64,000 nucleotides of DNA, from contig VXCM01000315.1 of assembly GCA_014773175.1 (NCBI GenBank), positions 1 through 64,000 of the forward strand. Direction: 5' to 3'. The position numbers and the translations under genes are program-made. Below the pieces are notes generated by a model. The model was not told the origin of the DNA. It did not search any database and saw nothing but the letters and a program-made list of their open reading frames with translations. Origin of the DNA: Lucifuga dentata. Taxonomy: Eukaryota; Chordata; Actinopteri; Ophidiiformes; Bythitidae. This document shows, piece after piece, positions 16,901 through 29,100 of this stretch. Within the stretch, counting starts at the first letter, position 1. Each line of letters starts with the position of its first letter.

Positions 16901-18304
16901 TTGAGCTGATAAAAGTCTATTCAGGCATTTTTATATATGCTTATTTAAACAGCTTCCATACATAGGAATCAAGCACAAATAAGCTGTTTTATTAGTGGCT
17001 CTCACTAAAAACTTATCCAAATTTTGTGTTTATTTGATGTATATGTTGAGAGCTGCTGTTAAATTACCTCATACGGATAAATAAAGTCGTTTTGAATTGA
17101 TGCTCAGCATGTAACCTTTTGACCTAACAGGTAAATCTGGCAGGTACTAATTAAACAGATAAACCATAGATGAAACAAACTGATGGTTGAAATTATGACA
17201 AAAACAAATAAAATACTCTAATGCACCAAGGTGGGATGCAATCTTTAAGATTGTGATAATAGCCAGTAAGTTGTTCTTTATTGTGGATGTGGGTACTGAT
17301 GTAATAAACTACCCATAAACGTGTTAAATTGACTACAGGTAAACTTTGGATGGATATTACCTCTAATACACTTTTCTTTGGACCTTTAAATTCTGGTGAT
17401 GATTTCAGCATCGGTTGAATAAAGCATATGAGGAGTGACATATTATTAAAGAATAAAAGAGTGTTATGTGTTTTTCTAGTCATCTTATCTTACAGAACGT
17501 GTTGTGATTACAAGAAATGGCCAATTATTTCATATAAATACACCATTACTCCCGCTTTTACTTACACATTACTCTAAGTAACACAGTGAGAAAGAAGTGA
17601 ATCATGGGAAACTTTGACAGCAGGTTGGTGTTTTTTGAAGCTGACTGTGAAGCTCTCAGTGAGGATCAGCTGCTGTTGTGTGCTGTTTTTAGCCTCTGCT
17701 GTCTCATTAGCTGTGACTGGCACACTGAAATGCACAAGTGACCAGCTGGAGACCAGTTCTGTGGTCTCGGTGGGTCAGCAGCGCGTCACTGATCAAATGC
17801 AGCGACGAAAGAGTGAAGACCCAAACTTTACAGCGACTCACTCCAATCAGCATGCAGTAAGATTACATGTTAAAAATGTCAGATGCACTCCTGATAGAAA
17901 TCAGTAAAGTTGGCATTAGAAAAACCTCCCGAGTTTTAATACGGGCCTGCTACAAAAGCATGCACTCACACACACACGCACACACACACACTCACACACT
18001 CCACACAAGCCAAAAATCAAAAAGTGTCAGAAAATTGTCTGTGTCATGAGTACTTTAACTTTTAGCCATAATTTGTCAAGTCATTATACACTTACTAATT
18101 GTGAAAGAATTGTTTCTTTGAAATTTCACTCTCTCTCTCACACACACACACACGCGCGCGCCACACACACACATACACACACATCTCTCATTACTTTGTC
18201 GTGTACCCTGCAGAGACTATTCCTGGGATCCCTCATAATAAGATGGCCTAATTAGCCTTGGTTCTTAGGGAATCCATTTGCCCATTAGTGTAATACATGC
18301 TGGG

Positions 18305-18342
<38 letters not shown>

Positions 18343-21300
18343 GGATGGGTCACTGGTAATTGCTAACACTTTCAGTTTCTCTTTGAGCTGAATACATAGA
18401 GAATAAACTGACATGGTATGTATTTATAGATGACAAGTGTTAATGCGTTTTTCAATCCATTTATCATCATTTATTATTGTGTATTTCTTATTTGCAGTGT
18501 AAATCCATTAAATTAGCTGATTTTCAACAAGCATGAACAAATTGATTTCATGTGACATTTTGACTGTTGCTTTAAAGAGGATTTTTTTTTTTTTTTTTTT
18601 TCCATTTTGCTTCAAGGATTTGATCTTGGTTCCAAAACTGATCCATCTACAGAAAAGTTATGATCTATTTAAATTTTAACACTGCTGCAGTGTTTAAATC
18701 GGAAAGAATTTATAGTACAAAACAAAAGCTCCACTGAATCACTGATTGTAAAAAGCTTAAATCCCAAACTTTCCATCAGTTTTCCAAAGTGATATTAAAA
18801 AGACACTAGAAAATCAAGAAGACTGCAAAAGCAGCTGTACATGAGCACTAGCAGGCTATTTCCTTCTGTCCTGAATGTGATGAGACTGATGGCAGGATTC
18901 ACCAGAAAATGATGCGAACACCAGGAAACTACAATCCAAGCTTAGCTGGCTGACATGTTTTGGAGGAGCTGAGAACCCAGCAGAAAGAGGCGAATTTTCA
19001 GTTTGGCACATGCGAGTGTGAAAACATTTGAGAGGGGATTTCATAACATCCTGGAACTCAAGAAAGAATGAGCGGATATGGCATCGATATGCAAAATAAC
19101 CTTTACTTTATGTATTGTGATTTATTTACTTGGCTTGGCACTTCAGTTCCCTCGATATGATAATTTCAGTCAGCCACAGTTCAGACAGTTTTTTGAATTC
19201 AGTAATATAGCACATTCACGTGTGAAATCATTAAATATGCAGAGAGGTAATCAAACGCTATAATGACCATTCACAGCTTAGTGAATGCTACCTGCAAACA
19301 CCTTGTGAAGCACGGTTACTCCAGAGCTTTATTCACATATCCTGCAGCACGTTCCAAAATAACACCCCACTCCCCCATCTGCTGCACATGTGTAAATCCA
19401 AGTGTGATCCTGTCATTATGTCTTAAGAAAGAGACATTTTATATGTATAGTACATATTATTTGATTTCAGGCTCAGTGGTTCGGGATTCTTCACATTTGG
19501 CAACATTTTGGTTTTTGTGTAGATATCACATTCAGTCAGGAAGTCCACGAGTAAATTTATTTTCTAGATAGATGTAAGCATCAAAGTAGAATTAAAAGCA
19601 GGTAAAACAGGATAGACTCTCAGGGGTCTCAAAGGTTGGTTAATAATCCAATTAATTATAGTACAACTATTAACTGAAATGACAGCGGCCTGCATAACAT
19701 TGTATACAGGGGTCCTGTGACAAAATGTAGTCTTACAGCACCAAACATTTCAGTTGATTTGTTCTTGGCTGTGAAATTGCACAATTTGGCTGTTCACATT
19801 GTCTTGATGAAACCTTTCATTTGGCATAATTAACCCTTTCTCTCCAATCCCCTGTCCTCCTCCTCCTCCTCCTCCTCCTCCATCGCTCCATCTTCCTCTC
19901 TCATCTTGTCACACCCTCCTTTCTCTCCTACTCCAGAGGAAATTATAATGTTCTTTCTCCGTTTCTCTCTTTCTTTTTCCCTCTCTCACACTCACTCTTT
20001 TTTTTTTTTTTTTTTTTTTTGCTTCCTGGCAAAACTGTTCAAACATTTGGCTTTTTGTGCATTTGTGCTAACACGATTCACAGCAGTCACACACAAACAC
20101 GGACACACGTGCACAAATGCAACATTGACTCATGCACTATGTCTCGCTCACTGACTAACTCGTGTGATTGTCTTGTGTGTGGAGGTGGTGGGCTGTCATA
20201 TGATGGCATACTGCCTCAACTCGTTTATGCTCTCAAATGAACGGAAGTCTCCTTTTATTTATTTTTTAATTTAATTTTATCAAACATCAATAAGTAACAG
20301 CAATATACAAAAAGCAGACTTTAAACTTAAACACAACATCAATTACTTGCATGTTGATATATTAGACAAATAATTGACAAAAGAAAGAGAAGAGGATAAG
20401 AAGCAAAATGTTGACACTTGTCAGGTAAACTGACCTCCATGACATCACACAGGTTGCTTTGTTATGTTGCTGAAGGCTTCAAGTTTGGTCTTTTCTAGCA
20501 CCAACACTATAGCTGTCTTGTTTTCACATCCTGAATAGCGCTACATAAGACCAATACCTGAATTTGATGTGTAAAATTGGTGGAGTTTCCCCTTTAAATC
20601 ACATTCACTGGCTGAATAGTCCTAATGAGTGGCTCTGGCAAATTTATGCATTTATTTTTGGCCATGTTTTTATTATGTATTTATTCATTTTCAGCTTTTT
20701 CCCTGGGTGGTTGGAAGGGCTGGAACTCATGAGCTCAGTGTTTCTGATTTCCTACAGCCCTTTTCACTGGCATCATGTAATATATTAAAAACATGCAGAA
20801 CAATGTTGTGTTCAGATTGTACTGTGTATGTTTTACAGAATGGAAACACAAAGACTATTTCTGAGCCTTGAATTAAAATATGATTTTCTCAGATTCTTTG
20901 ATGATGATCCTTATTTACACACAAACACAGTCAGTAGCTTCCTCTCAGTTGCGGATTTACAGTAGATGTATACCATCTTCCAGACACGCTTATCGATAAA
21001 CTATATCAGCTCCCTCATCCCCTGAATTCAGTTTGTTCAGCTGATGCCTGTGGATGCCTTTGATTATCACTGTAAATTATGTATTTCACAAGTGACTGAG
21101 AAGAATGGAGGAGTGTCAAAAGAACAGATCCACAGTTTGAAAACTGACAAAGTGATTTCTGCATTACAGCAAAACTCAAGTGATTATTCTCAGTGTTGCT
21201 GTTATAAGAGTTTGAGGACATTACTGACTCTTTTTTTCAGAGGGAATCCCTTCTGTTGTGGTGCTGGATTTGTAGACTCCTTGGGACTGTTGGTGTTTCA

Positions 21301-21504
21301 TTTATGTCAGAGTGAGGCTGCAGTCTGGCGCCTACTTCCATCGTCCTGCAATATAACTTCAAGGACATCACATCACAGGGGAGCCCAGAGGGAGGGGGCG
21401 TGATCTATCACTACAGGAAGCATCACACCTATCCCATCTGAGGGCTGTGATTCTCTCTTCGAGATGCATAACAATTAAGGGTAAAATGCTGTCTAAGGCC
21501 TAAG
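13964..21504. other. Intergenic DNA between mtfr1l and stac
   Basis: No gene is supported here. It holds CA/GT arrays (about 17965-17998, 18140-18182 and 18307-18341), a (TCC)n run at about 19856-19880, and T runs at about 18581 and 19998. A short block at about 17070-17098 (ending GGATAAATAAAGTCGTTTTG) resembles the 3' tail of fish non-LTR retrotransposons. An open stretch at 17614-17907 encodes a hydrophobic segment but lacks an ATG, and I do not call it. Confidence 0.5.
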
Positions 21505-22175
21505 TTAAAGGACCATACCATCCATTTTGCATGTTTGAGTCTAACATATTAAATTTTCATACACGTAACGTTACTGACAATCATTTCCCAAAGCATATTA
21601 CTGGGATGATGAATTAATTTTTTTTTCCTACCTTCCAGACCACCATTGGTTTCTGTTCATTCTGGTACGCTATTAAAATCAACTTGTTGATACTTGTAAC
21701 ATTCTTGGGATAGGTCCATCATTGCAAACAAGACGTATATTCAGGGTTTTTTCGAAGTTACGTAATTTTAGCATTTAAGCACAATAAAAAGCACAGAGTG
21801 ATCTGAAAATGCTTCCTGTTGTCAGTTCTTCACTACTTGAATGCAGTTAGGAAGCATTTTCAGATCACTCTGTGCTTTTTGTTGTGCTTAAACACTAAAA
21901 TTACATAACTTCAAAACAAAACAAAACAAAACAAAAACTGAATACAGGTCTTGTTCACAATGATGGATTGCCTGTCCCAACAACATTTCAAGTATCAACA
22001 TGTTGATTTAAGTATCAGTATTAACTGAAACCAATGGTGGTCTGGATTTTTTTTTTTTTTTTTTTTTTTTTAATTCACTGGTCCAGTAGTATGCTTTGGG
22101 AAATGATTGTCAGTAACATATGAAAATTGAATATATTAGGCTCAAACATGAAAAATGGCCAGTATGGTCCTTTAA
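21505..22175. mobile_element. Foldback (long inverted repeat) MITE, well-preserved copy
   Basis: Two arms of about 300 bp are near reverse complements. The left begins TTAAAGGACCATAC and the right ends ATGGTCCTTTAA. The inner ends (GCACAGAGTGATCTGAAAAT on the left, its complement on the right) are separated by only a few dozen bases near 21812-21841. TTAA is at both edges. The right arm carries an expanded T run at about 22049. There is no open frame that could encode a transposase. The element would fold into one very long hairpin. Related copies are at 13351-13963 and a fragment at about 54255-54297. Confidence 0.85.
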
Positions 22176-22448
22176 GGTTTATAAAAATGCTAAGGTCTGC
22201 TGCAGAAAAATGCACACACCCTGTTATGCTGTAATTGGTGAGGGAAACTGAGGGTAACTGAATAGTGTCTCTGGCTTTCAAAGAACTATTAAAGCTTTTA
22301 ACAGAAATACTTAATAGAGCAAAAAGTGTAACAAATCTCACAAGGTTTGGTCCAATTATTTGAAAGTGGATAATGAGGTTTTCTAACTTGAAAGGTGAAA
22401 ATTAACAGTGTGAAAGCATGCATTGTGACTAGCTTGCTAACTATGCTT

Positions 22449-22507
<59 letters not shown>

Positions 22508-22530
22508 TGATTGATTGATTATTTGGTTCT
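22449..22530. repeat. (GATA)n microsatellite
   Basis: An uninterrupted GATA array from about 22449 to 22506, followed by a few GATT units. Confidence 0.95.
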
Positions 22531-22589
22531 AGAAACTTCATTAAATAACATTTTCACCAGTCATGAAACAGGTGGAATTCTGCACTGAT

Positions 22590-23105
22590 ACATTTCACTT
22601 CTTTTGAGAAAAGTGAAAGAAAACTGAATAAATTAGAGCATATGTGCATTCTTCTCTAAGTATCTTCCATCTGAATTTTGGCAGGACATATTCGTTGTGT
22701 CGTTCCTCCTCCTCCTCCTCCTCCTCCTCCATCCTCAGTCTCTCTCTCTCTCTCCGCCCATCAGAATGCTGGCAGTGCGCGGCGCGCGGCGCGCAGCGTG
22801 CACTTGGAGATGTCTTGGCAGCGTTACGCACGGCACGATAAACGTAAAAGACTCGTTTAGATAGATAGTTTGATGCTCAACCAGACCTGTCAACTTCGTC
22901 CAGCAGCAGTACTTCGTTCGCGTTCTCTTCAAGTGTTTTTTCCATCTTTTTCCTGTCCGTGGATGATACTCGCCTCTCTTCTCAGCAGCGGGTCTGGATA
23001 ACTTCGCTTAGCTTTGGGTCACGGTGACTGCAGAGGTTTGGCAATGATGTAGAGAGCTTAAGGAGAAAACAAACTCTTCACAGCTTTTGTTATCCCAGAA
23101 AGAGG
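22590..23105 (+). promoter_or_regulatory. stac: stac promoter / 5' UTR region
   Basis: The half kilobase before the stac start codon contains a (CCT)n run at about 22707-22731 and a (CT)n run. It then has an alternating GC block (GCGCGGCGCGCGGCGCGCAG) at about 22778-22797, the only strongly CpG-rich DNA for several kilobases. This fits a promoter and leader exon. The start of transcription cannot be placed. No TATA box is obvious. Confidence 0.4.
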
Positions 23106-26100
23106 ATGATCCCACCGGCTAATATGATTCAGGACGAAAGTGGAGGCAAACAGGGCGGAAGAGACCAGAACGAGACACCGAAGTCCCCGGCTGGAAATAC
23201 CAGCCAGCAGGAAACCAAGGTAGGACTGTCCGGTTATTATTTACCAGAAGCCCGCATATATACATACATACATGCTGTGTTTTTTTTTTTTTTTTGTTTG
23301 TTTTTTTTTTAAAGAGAGAGGTAAACAAACTTATACCTACATAAAACATCACATCTGGTCACTTTATATCACTGAACCATCACTGACAACCAAAAAAAAA
23401 AAAAAATCAAAAATATCAAATATCTGCGTTTCAACAGAAAATACTATAGTAATACAATAGCACTTAGAGTCACTACTTAGTAACAGACAGTTATAGTAAG
23501 ACAGCATGCCTTGCTGTTCAACTTACTCTCACACACTTCGCATCTCACACACTTTTTAGTGTGAGTTTTATATCATATTATCTTGGTTTTTCTAGGGTAG
23601 CATCATTAATTCACAGGAATCTCTAGAATACAAGGATACAATACAATACAATTCAATACAATACAAGAATACAATTCACCTCATTGGGTCTTATTGTATT
23701 TTAATTCATTGTTTCTGAGGCTACTGTACATCATAGCCAATGAGCAGCATTTACATCACATATCTGTACTCTTACTTAGTTGGTAGAATAAAATAATATT
23801 TAATGCTCTTTGTTGCTGTTTATTCTTTCATCATGTTCTTGCTAGCATGTCGTACATTCATAAGCAGGAGGAACACTGCTGTGTAGTTTGTCTCTTGGTG
23901 CTGATGCAGGAAAGTAGGCTGTGTGGTACAGATCCACGGCTGCCACAGGCGTTTTGTGGTCCATCCACTGTATGTGGGTCACATGTTGCGCAGGCTACTA
24001 CAATTAGCAGTACAATATTGGACCGGTCATCACTGCAGCTCTCCTCTGCTGTCCCCAAAACTTCCTGTACAGGACAGATGAGACTCACATATCCTCTTAA
24101 AAACAACAGCCCATGAAGCTGAGAGAAACATTCCAAGCTCTGGATTAATCAGATGCTGGTCATTTTGAAGACCTCTTCACTTTGTTCTGGCTCGTGCACA
24201 AGTTCTTATTTTGGCACAGGTGGTCCTTGAGTTATTAGCTGATATTTCTAAAGACTCCTGGCTGACATTTCACAGAATTTTAATGCCTCTGGCTAAGAAC
24301 TCATCATATTCAATACAAGACCTGAGAAAGTAAAATAGAAAGTTTTGCTTGTAGATTTGAGACAGAAGGAGTAGAATGCAACACTTTAAGTAAAGCTGTG
24401 TTTGTGTTTTTATTCCTTCTTTAAGAATACTGTGAGGCCTGATCATCACAAGTGTAAGGTGAGGCTCCACTTTTGTGCAAACTGTAGCGTTAAGCTCATT
24501 TTAGTCCATCATAACAGCTTCCCTGCATGTCCATAAGGATAAAAGTTGTTTTATAGCACAACTTTTACTGCTTTTTTTTTTTTAAACAGATCACATTGAA
24601 AGATGAAATCCATCACCACCCTTATCACTATAAGACTCAAGAATTTGTATATTTAAATGCATTCAGTATATAAGTTTTGCATTATCTTGTTCCCATTAAC
24701 CCTCTTTGTTTTATGGTAGAATAGAGCTTATATGAGTATATGATTTGGCACCATCAACAGCAGCATGCGCTCCTAGATGCATGCACACATTCCCTCACAC
24801 TGCTGTCTGATTTACAGTATATTTAAGCTAACTCTTTTATTTTAATCATGTAGCACTTAAATGTTAAGTTTCATCCTTATTCCTCAGGATGGGAGCTGAG
24901 TTTCTAAATTTTTTTTAATAGATATTAAACATTTGTTATCTAGAGCTAACTGTGTTTGTATCATTTTGCTGTTTTGCTTTTCAGGTTGTGCAAAAGACAA
25001 TAGATCGCAGGAAACACTGCATGTCTGTTTGTATGTGAATGTGAAGTGTGTGTGTGGGGGGGGNGGGGGAGTCAATTGCTCTTCATTCATTCATTGATCT
25101 TTATACCAAAGACTCACATGTGCATGCTGTAACTGAATGATCAGCATTTTAAAAATTAGGCGGTTTATCATAATATCAGATGCAAGCAAATATATCTAAT
25201 AAGGTAAGATAAGATAAGACAAGACAAGACAAGACAAGATAAGATAAGATAAGATAAGATAAGATAAGATAAAATGAGATGAGACGAGATGAGATGAGAT
25301 GTACTTTATTGTCCCAAGGGGGAACTTGTCTTTTCACCTTAATTCACCTTAAAGTATATATAAAGTATATAACTACCCGATTCCATAAAAGCATCTGATA
25401 CCCACTCAGCATCAGAGAATTGATGTGAACTGTTGCTCTTGTGTATGTATGTGTGTGTCTGTGTGTGTGTGTGTGTCCACATAGCTAATGATGTGTACTT
25501 AACAAACTTAGAAGTGGACAAGTCAACCTTGAGCAAACAGCACTAAATCCCCACAGGAGTTTACCTGCAGTCAAACAGGCAGGGTTTACTCTGTAAGAGG
25601 ATATCACGCATCATTAGGAATCCTTCCCTTACCCATTAATTATTTAAAAACATAATCTGGTTCTTCAATCAGATACCTGCAGTCACCGAACAGCCAGATC
25701 CAGAACTATAGCAGCTGAAAGGATTGTTACTGCACGTTTGAGCCTAGTATCAAGTGGATTTCACCTACGCGGAAGTGCACTGAGAGGGAATGAGGGGTTG
25801 TTGGTAATAGCTTTATGAATAGCATTTGTGTAAAAGAGGACCTTAATGAGATTGATGGAGGCTGCAGCCAGAAATGGCAGCACGGCGTGTGAGAGAGAGT
25901 CCTGATGTGCTGCATCACCCTCACCTAGAAATCACATTATCATCCAGGTAGGGAACCTGTAAGGTTTCCTACTGAATAGTAACAAGTTGCCCTGAGAAAT
26001 GGCGCTTTTATCGAACAATTACTGGAATCAAAGGAAATAAATGAGGAAATCAGCAACCTAAGACATTTAGTTGGAGATTCTAACCTGAGGCTAGTTATTC

Positions 26101-29100
26101 AATTATGGAAAGATTCACTTCACAGCAATCATTCCTTTGAATTTTCCCCTCATTTATTCTAATTTTTCCCTCATATTTATTCTTCTCTAATTCTTCTATA
26201 TCTTTCAGCTGCAGAGGCTGAAGCGCTCCCTGTCTTTCAAGACCAAAAGCATCCGCAGCAAGAGCGCTGACAACTTCTTCCGATGCAGCAACGACAACAA
26301 GACGGAGCTGCTGTCAGATGTGAGCAGCAGCACAGGACACCTATGCAGCATCGGGATGGCTCCGCCGCACTCCACCAACCTCCCCATCCCTCCAGTCCCT
26401 CCAGCCATCCCCTGTGCTCCTCCTCCCACATCACGCGCCCAACCACGCAATCCGCTACAGGTAGACTCAGCAGGGCACTGCTTCATGGAGCATATCTTCA
26501 AGAAGCCCACTTTCTGCGACGTCTGCAACCACATGATCGTAGGTATGTTATTATGCCTCTCTCATTTGTGATGATGAGCAAAATTTTGGGTGATGCTCTC
26601 TCATCATCATACTCTGTGTCCTGCAAGGATACCCAAGAGAAGCATATAGTTTTCTGATACTTTGTGCTATAGTAAAGTTTTTTATCAGACAAATTTGGTG
26701 AATATTATTAAAAATTCATCAGATAAGGAAATTTACTGGCACAAGGTGACAGCAAAATGTATCTCTCTTTGTTTTTGCAATTACAGCGTTGCGAACAATA
26801 ATGGGCTTCTCATTAAGAACAATATAAGGTCTAAGTAATAGCTTTTATGCCATCAGAATGGAAATTAGAGATATTAAATATGCAGGAAAAACACACATAT
26901 GGTGAAAGGACAGCAGGATGTGAGAGGCAGTCTCCTAAATATCTCTCTTGTGTTTTTTAAATGACATACCATTGTTTTTGTCCAGTAAAGGCTGACACAC
27001 AAACTACAACTCCATGCTCGTTATTCACACACTGATCCAGGCTGTCCTCTGGGGTCAGGTTGTGTATTTGATAGCCAGTGTAAGAACAGTAGCCGTGCCA
27101 ACTCCACTACCTGTCCTCCCCTCAGCAGATGTTCCACTTTCTCTGACTGTGCTGCTCCTTGTTATCCATTAGTACTATGGGACCATTGAGTCTTTACCTA
27201 CCAAAGTCCAGGAGCATAATGATCAGGGCTGGCTGTACCATCTGCTCAACAAGCCCCTGATATTATGTTTGTTAGCAGAGTAAAGAAATCAGACAGTATA
27301 GGCAGGTGGAAATGTAAGAAGGTACATAACCTATTGACTGTGTAAGCATGTGTACAAAAATGTCTATGTAAATGGACAGTTATTTAGGAAACACAGAATT
27401 ATTGTAATATCTGTCAGGTATAAGATAGTACATATCAGAAAAAGCATTCACTATCAATACTGTCATTATAACAGTATGGTATCGGCAATCAAAGCTGCAC
27501 ATCAGTTTGGGATGTAAGACCACGAGTAGTTGGTCCACCACAAACACTTTCTCACAGCCAGTCTTGCTTACACGTCTTTGTTTTATGTGTTGTGGCCAGT
27601 GAAGCAAGTTTAGTGGCAGCAGTTTAGAAAAGTCCTCTGGTGGTTTGTTGTAATCAAAGTGCAAGAGGTGCTGCATCCTCTGGCTGCTCATGAAAAAAGA
27701 TGCTGAACTCTTCCTCATTTGTGCAGTTTTAATGAGAACACTGTACAGTCAGTGAGAGAAAGAGAGAGAGAGAGGATGTTGAGTGGGCCTATGCATGTGT
27801 GTGTGTGTGTATGAATGTGTGTATGGGGGGTGCTTCTGATGTTTTTACAGTCCAAATCCTGATGGCCATTTACTAGAATTTGCTGCTGCTGGTTAGAGAA
27901 GTGGGTTTTGACATGAACTCTCTCTGAAATTGTGTAATAAGAGGATTACTTTTTTGGTACTCAGGAGTACTTCGCTCACAGATGTAGCATTACAGAAACA
28001 TTTCCACCCCTCATGATACCAGATGTCTACCTTTTGGCACCTAATTGTACAAATTTGCAGAAAGTGGCACCATAATCGTACCTATCTGTACCTAAAAAGT
28101 ATCAGCCAACAGGGCTCTATAAAGTCCAATTCTGCACTTTGATTTGTTAAACTGAAAGTTGCAGGATCAACAGGTCAGATTGTGGTTGTGCAGAGCAGCT
28201 GAGATAAGTATACTTAAAATTAGTGCAGTATTTTGCATTATCAATATGTTAAACATGTTCTGTAAGTGCAAGTTAATGCACAAGAACATATTTTCAGTGT
28301 TTTAATTTAACATAACTTCAATATACTACCTCTGCACACATTAAAAAGTACTTAAAAAATACTAAGTGACTAGGAATACTAGGAAAGAAATGAGAAGAGG
28401 CTCTATTAGGGATATTTGGTCTCTTTTAATCCACTTTAATCTTTGCAGCAGTTCATAGTCATTCAGGCTGAAAAGTTAAAAAGTTAAAAAAAACCAAACA
28501 GCTTAACAAATTCATTCAGAATGCCTTTATTTTTCTATATTTAAGCCAAGGTTACTCTCGCTTTTATTATGTTCCTCCCACATTTTCTAATTCACTACAT
28601 GGTCTGAATGCTTTGTTCAGTACGTAGCTTTTCATAAAAGCAATGTCTTTCTTTTGTGGTTCACAGTGAATTATTTGAAGTAGTACAAAAAAATACTCTG
28701 AATGTGTATTGGGTGATACTGAGATATTAATTGCATGGCTTATTTGCATGCTGCAAATGGCTTATTAAATTACCATCTGCATTAATGAATTTCAGAATTA
28801 TTTGTGGGTAACAAAGGATGAAATATAAATTAAAGAGTATAGATACAGTTTATTAATATGCACTAATCTGCACTATGAACACTTTGAGAACTGATCCTCT
28901 ATCCTCTATAATACACAAGAAAATTTTGACTGACCTCAGAGGGAAATTAATATAGGGGTGAGAGGTCGAAGTCAACCAGTAGATACACATGCATAACACA
29001 TATGTTTACTGTGAGAGTGTTTGAGAGGTGTTCGTTAGAGGGTTTCAGTGGAGTTTTGGGGTATTAATTACAAGTTTGAATTACATGTGAATGACACAAC

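Noticed and set aside
17614..17907. Open stretch with a hydrophobic, signal-like segment and several cysteines
   Set aside because: It has no ATG in frame, no splice sites that extend it convincingly, and no family resemblance; probably chance.
22595..22841. Glu-rich and Ser/Pro-rich frames over the (CCT)n and (CT)n runs
   Set aside because: They are produced by the simple repeats in the stac leader, not by a gene.
23847..24136. Stretch open on both strands inside stac intron 1
   Set aside because: Neither translation resembles a known protein and no splice structure supports an exon.
26237..26534. Long minus-strand frames opposite stac exon 2
   Set aside because: Shadow frames of a real coding exon with biased composition.
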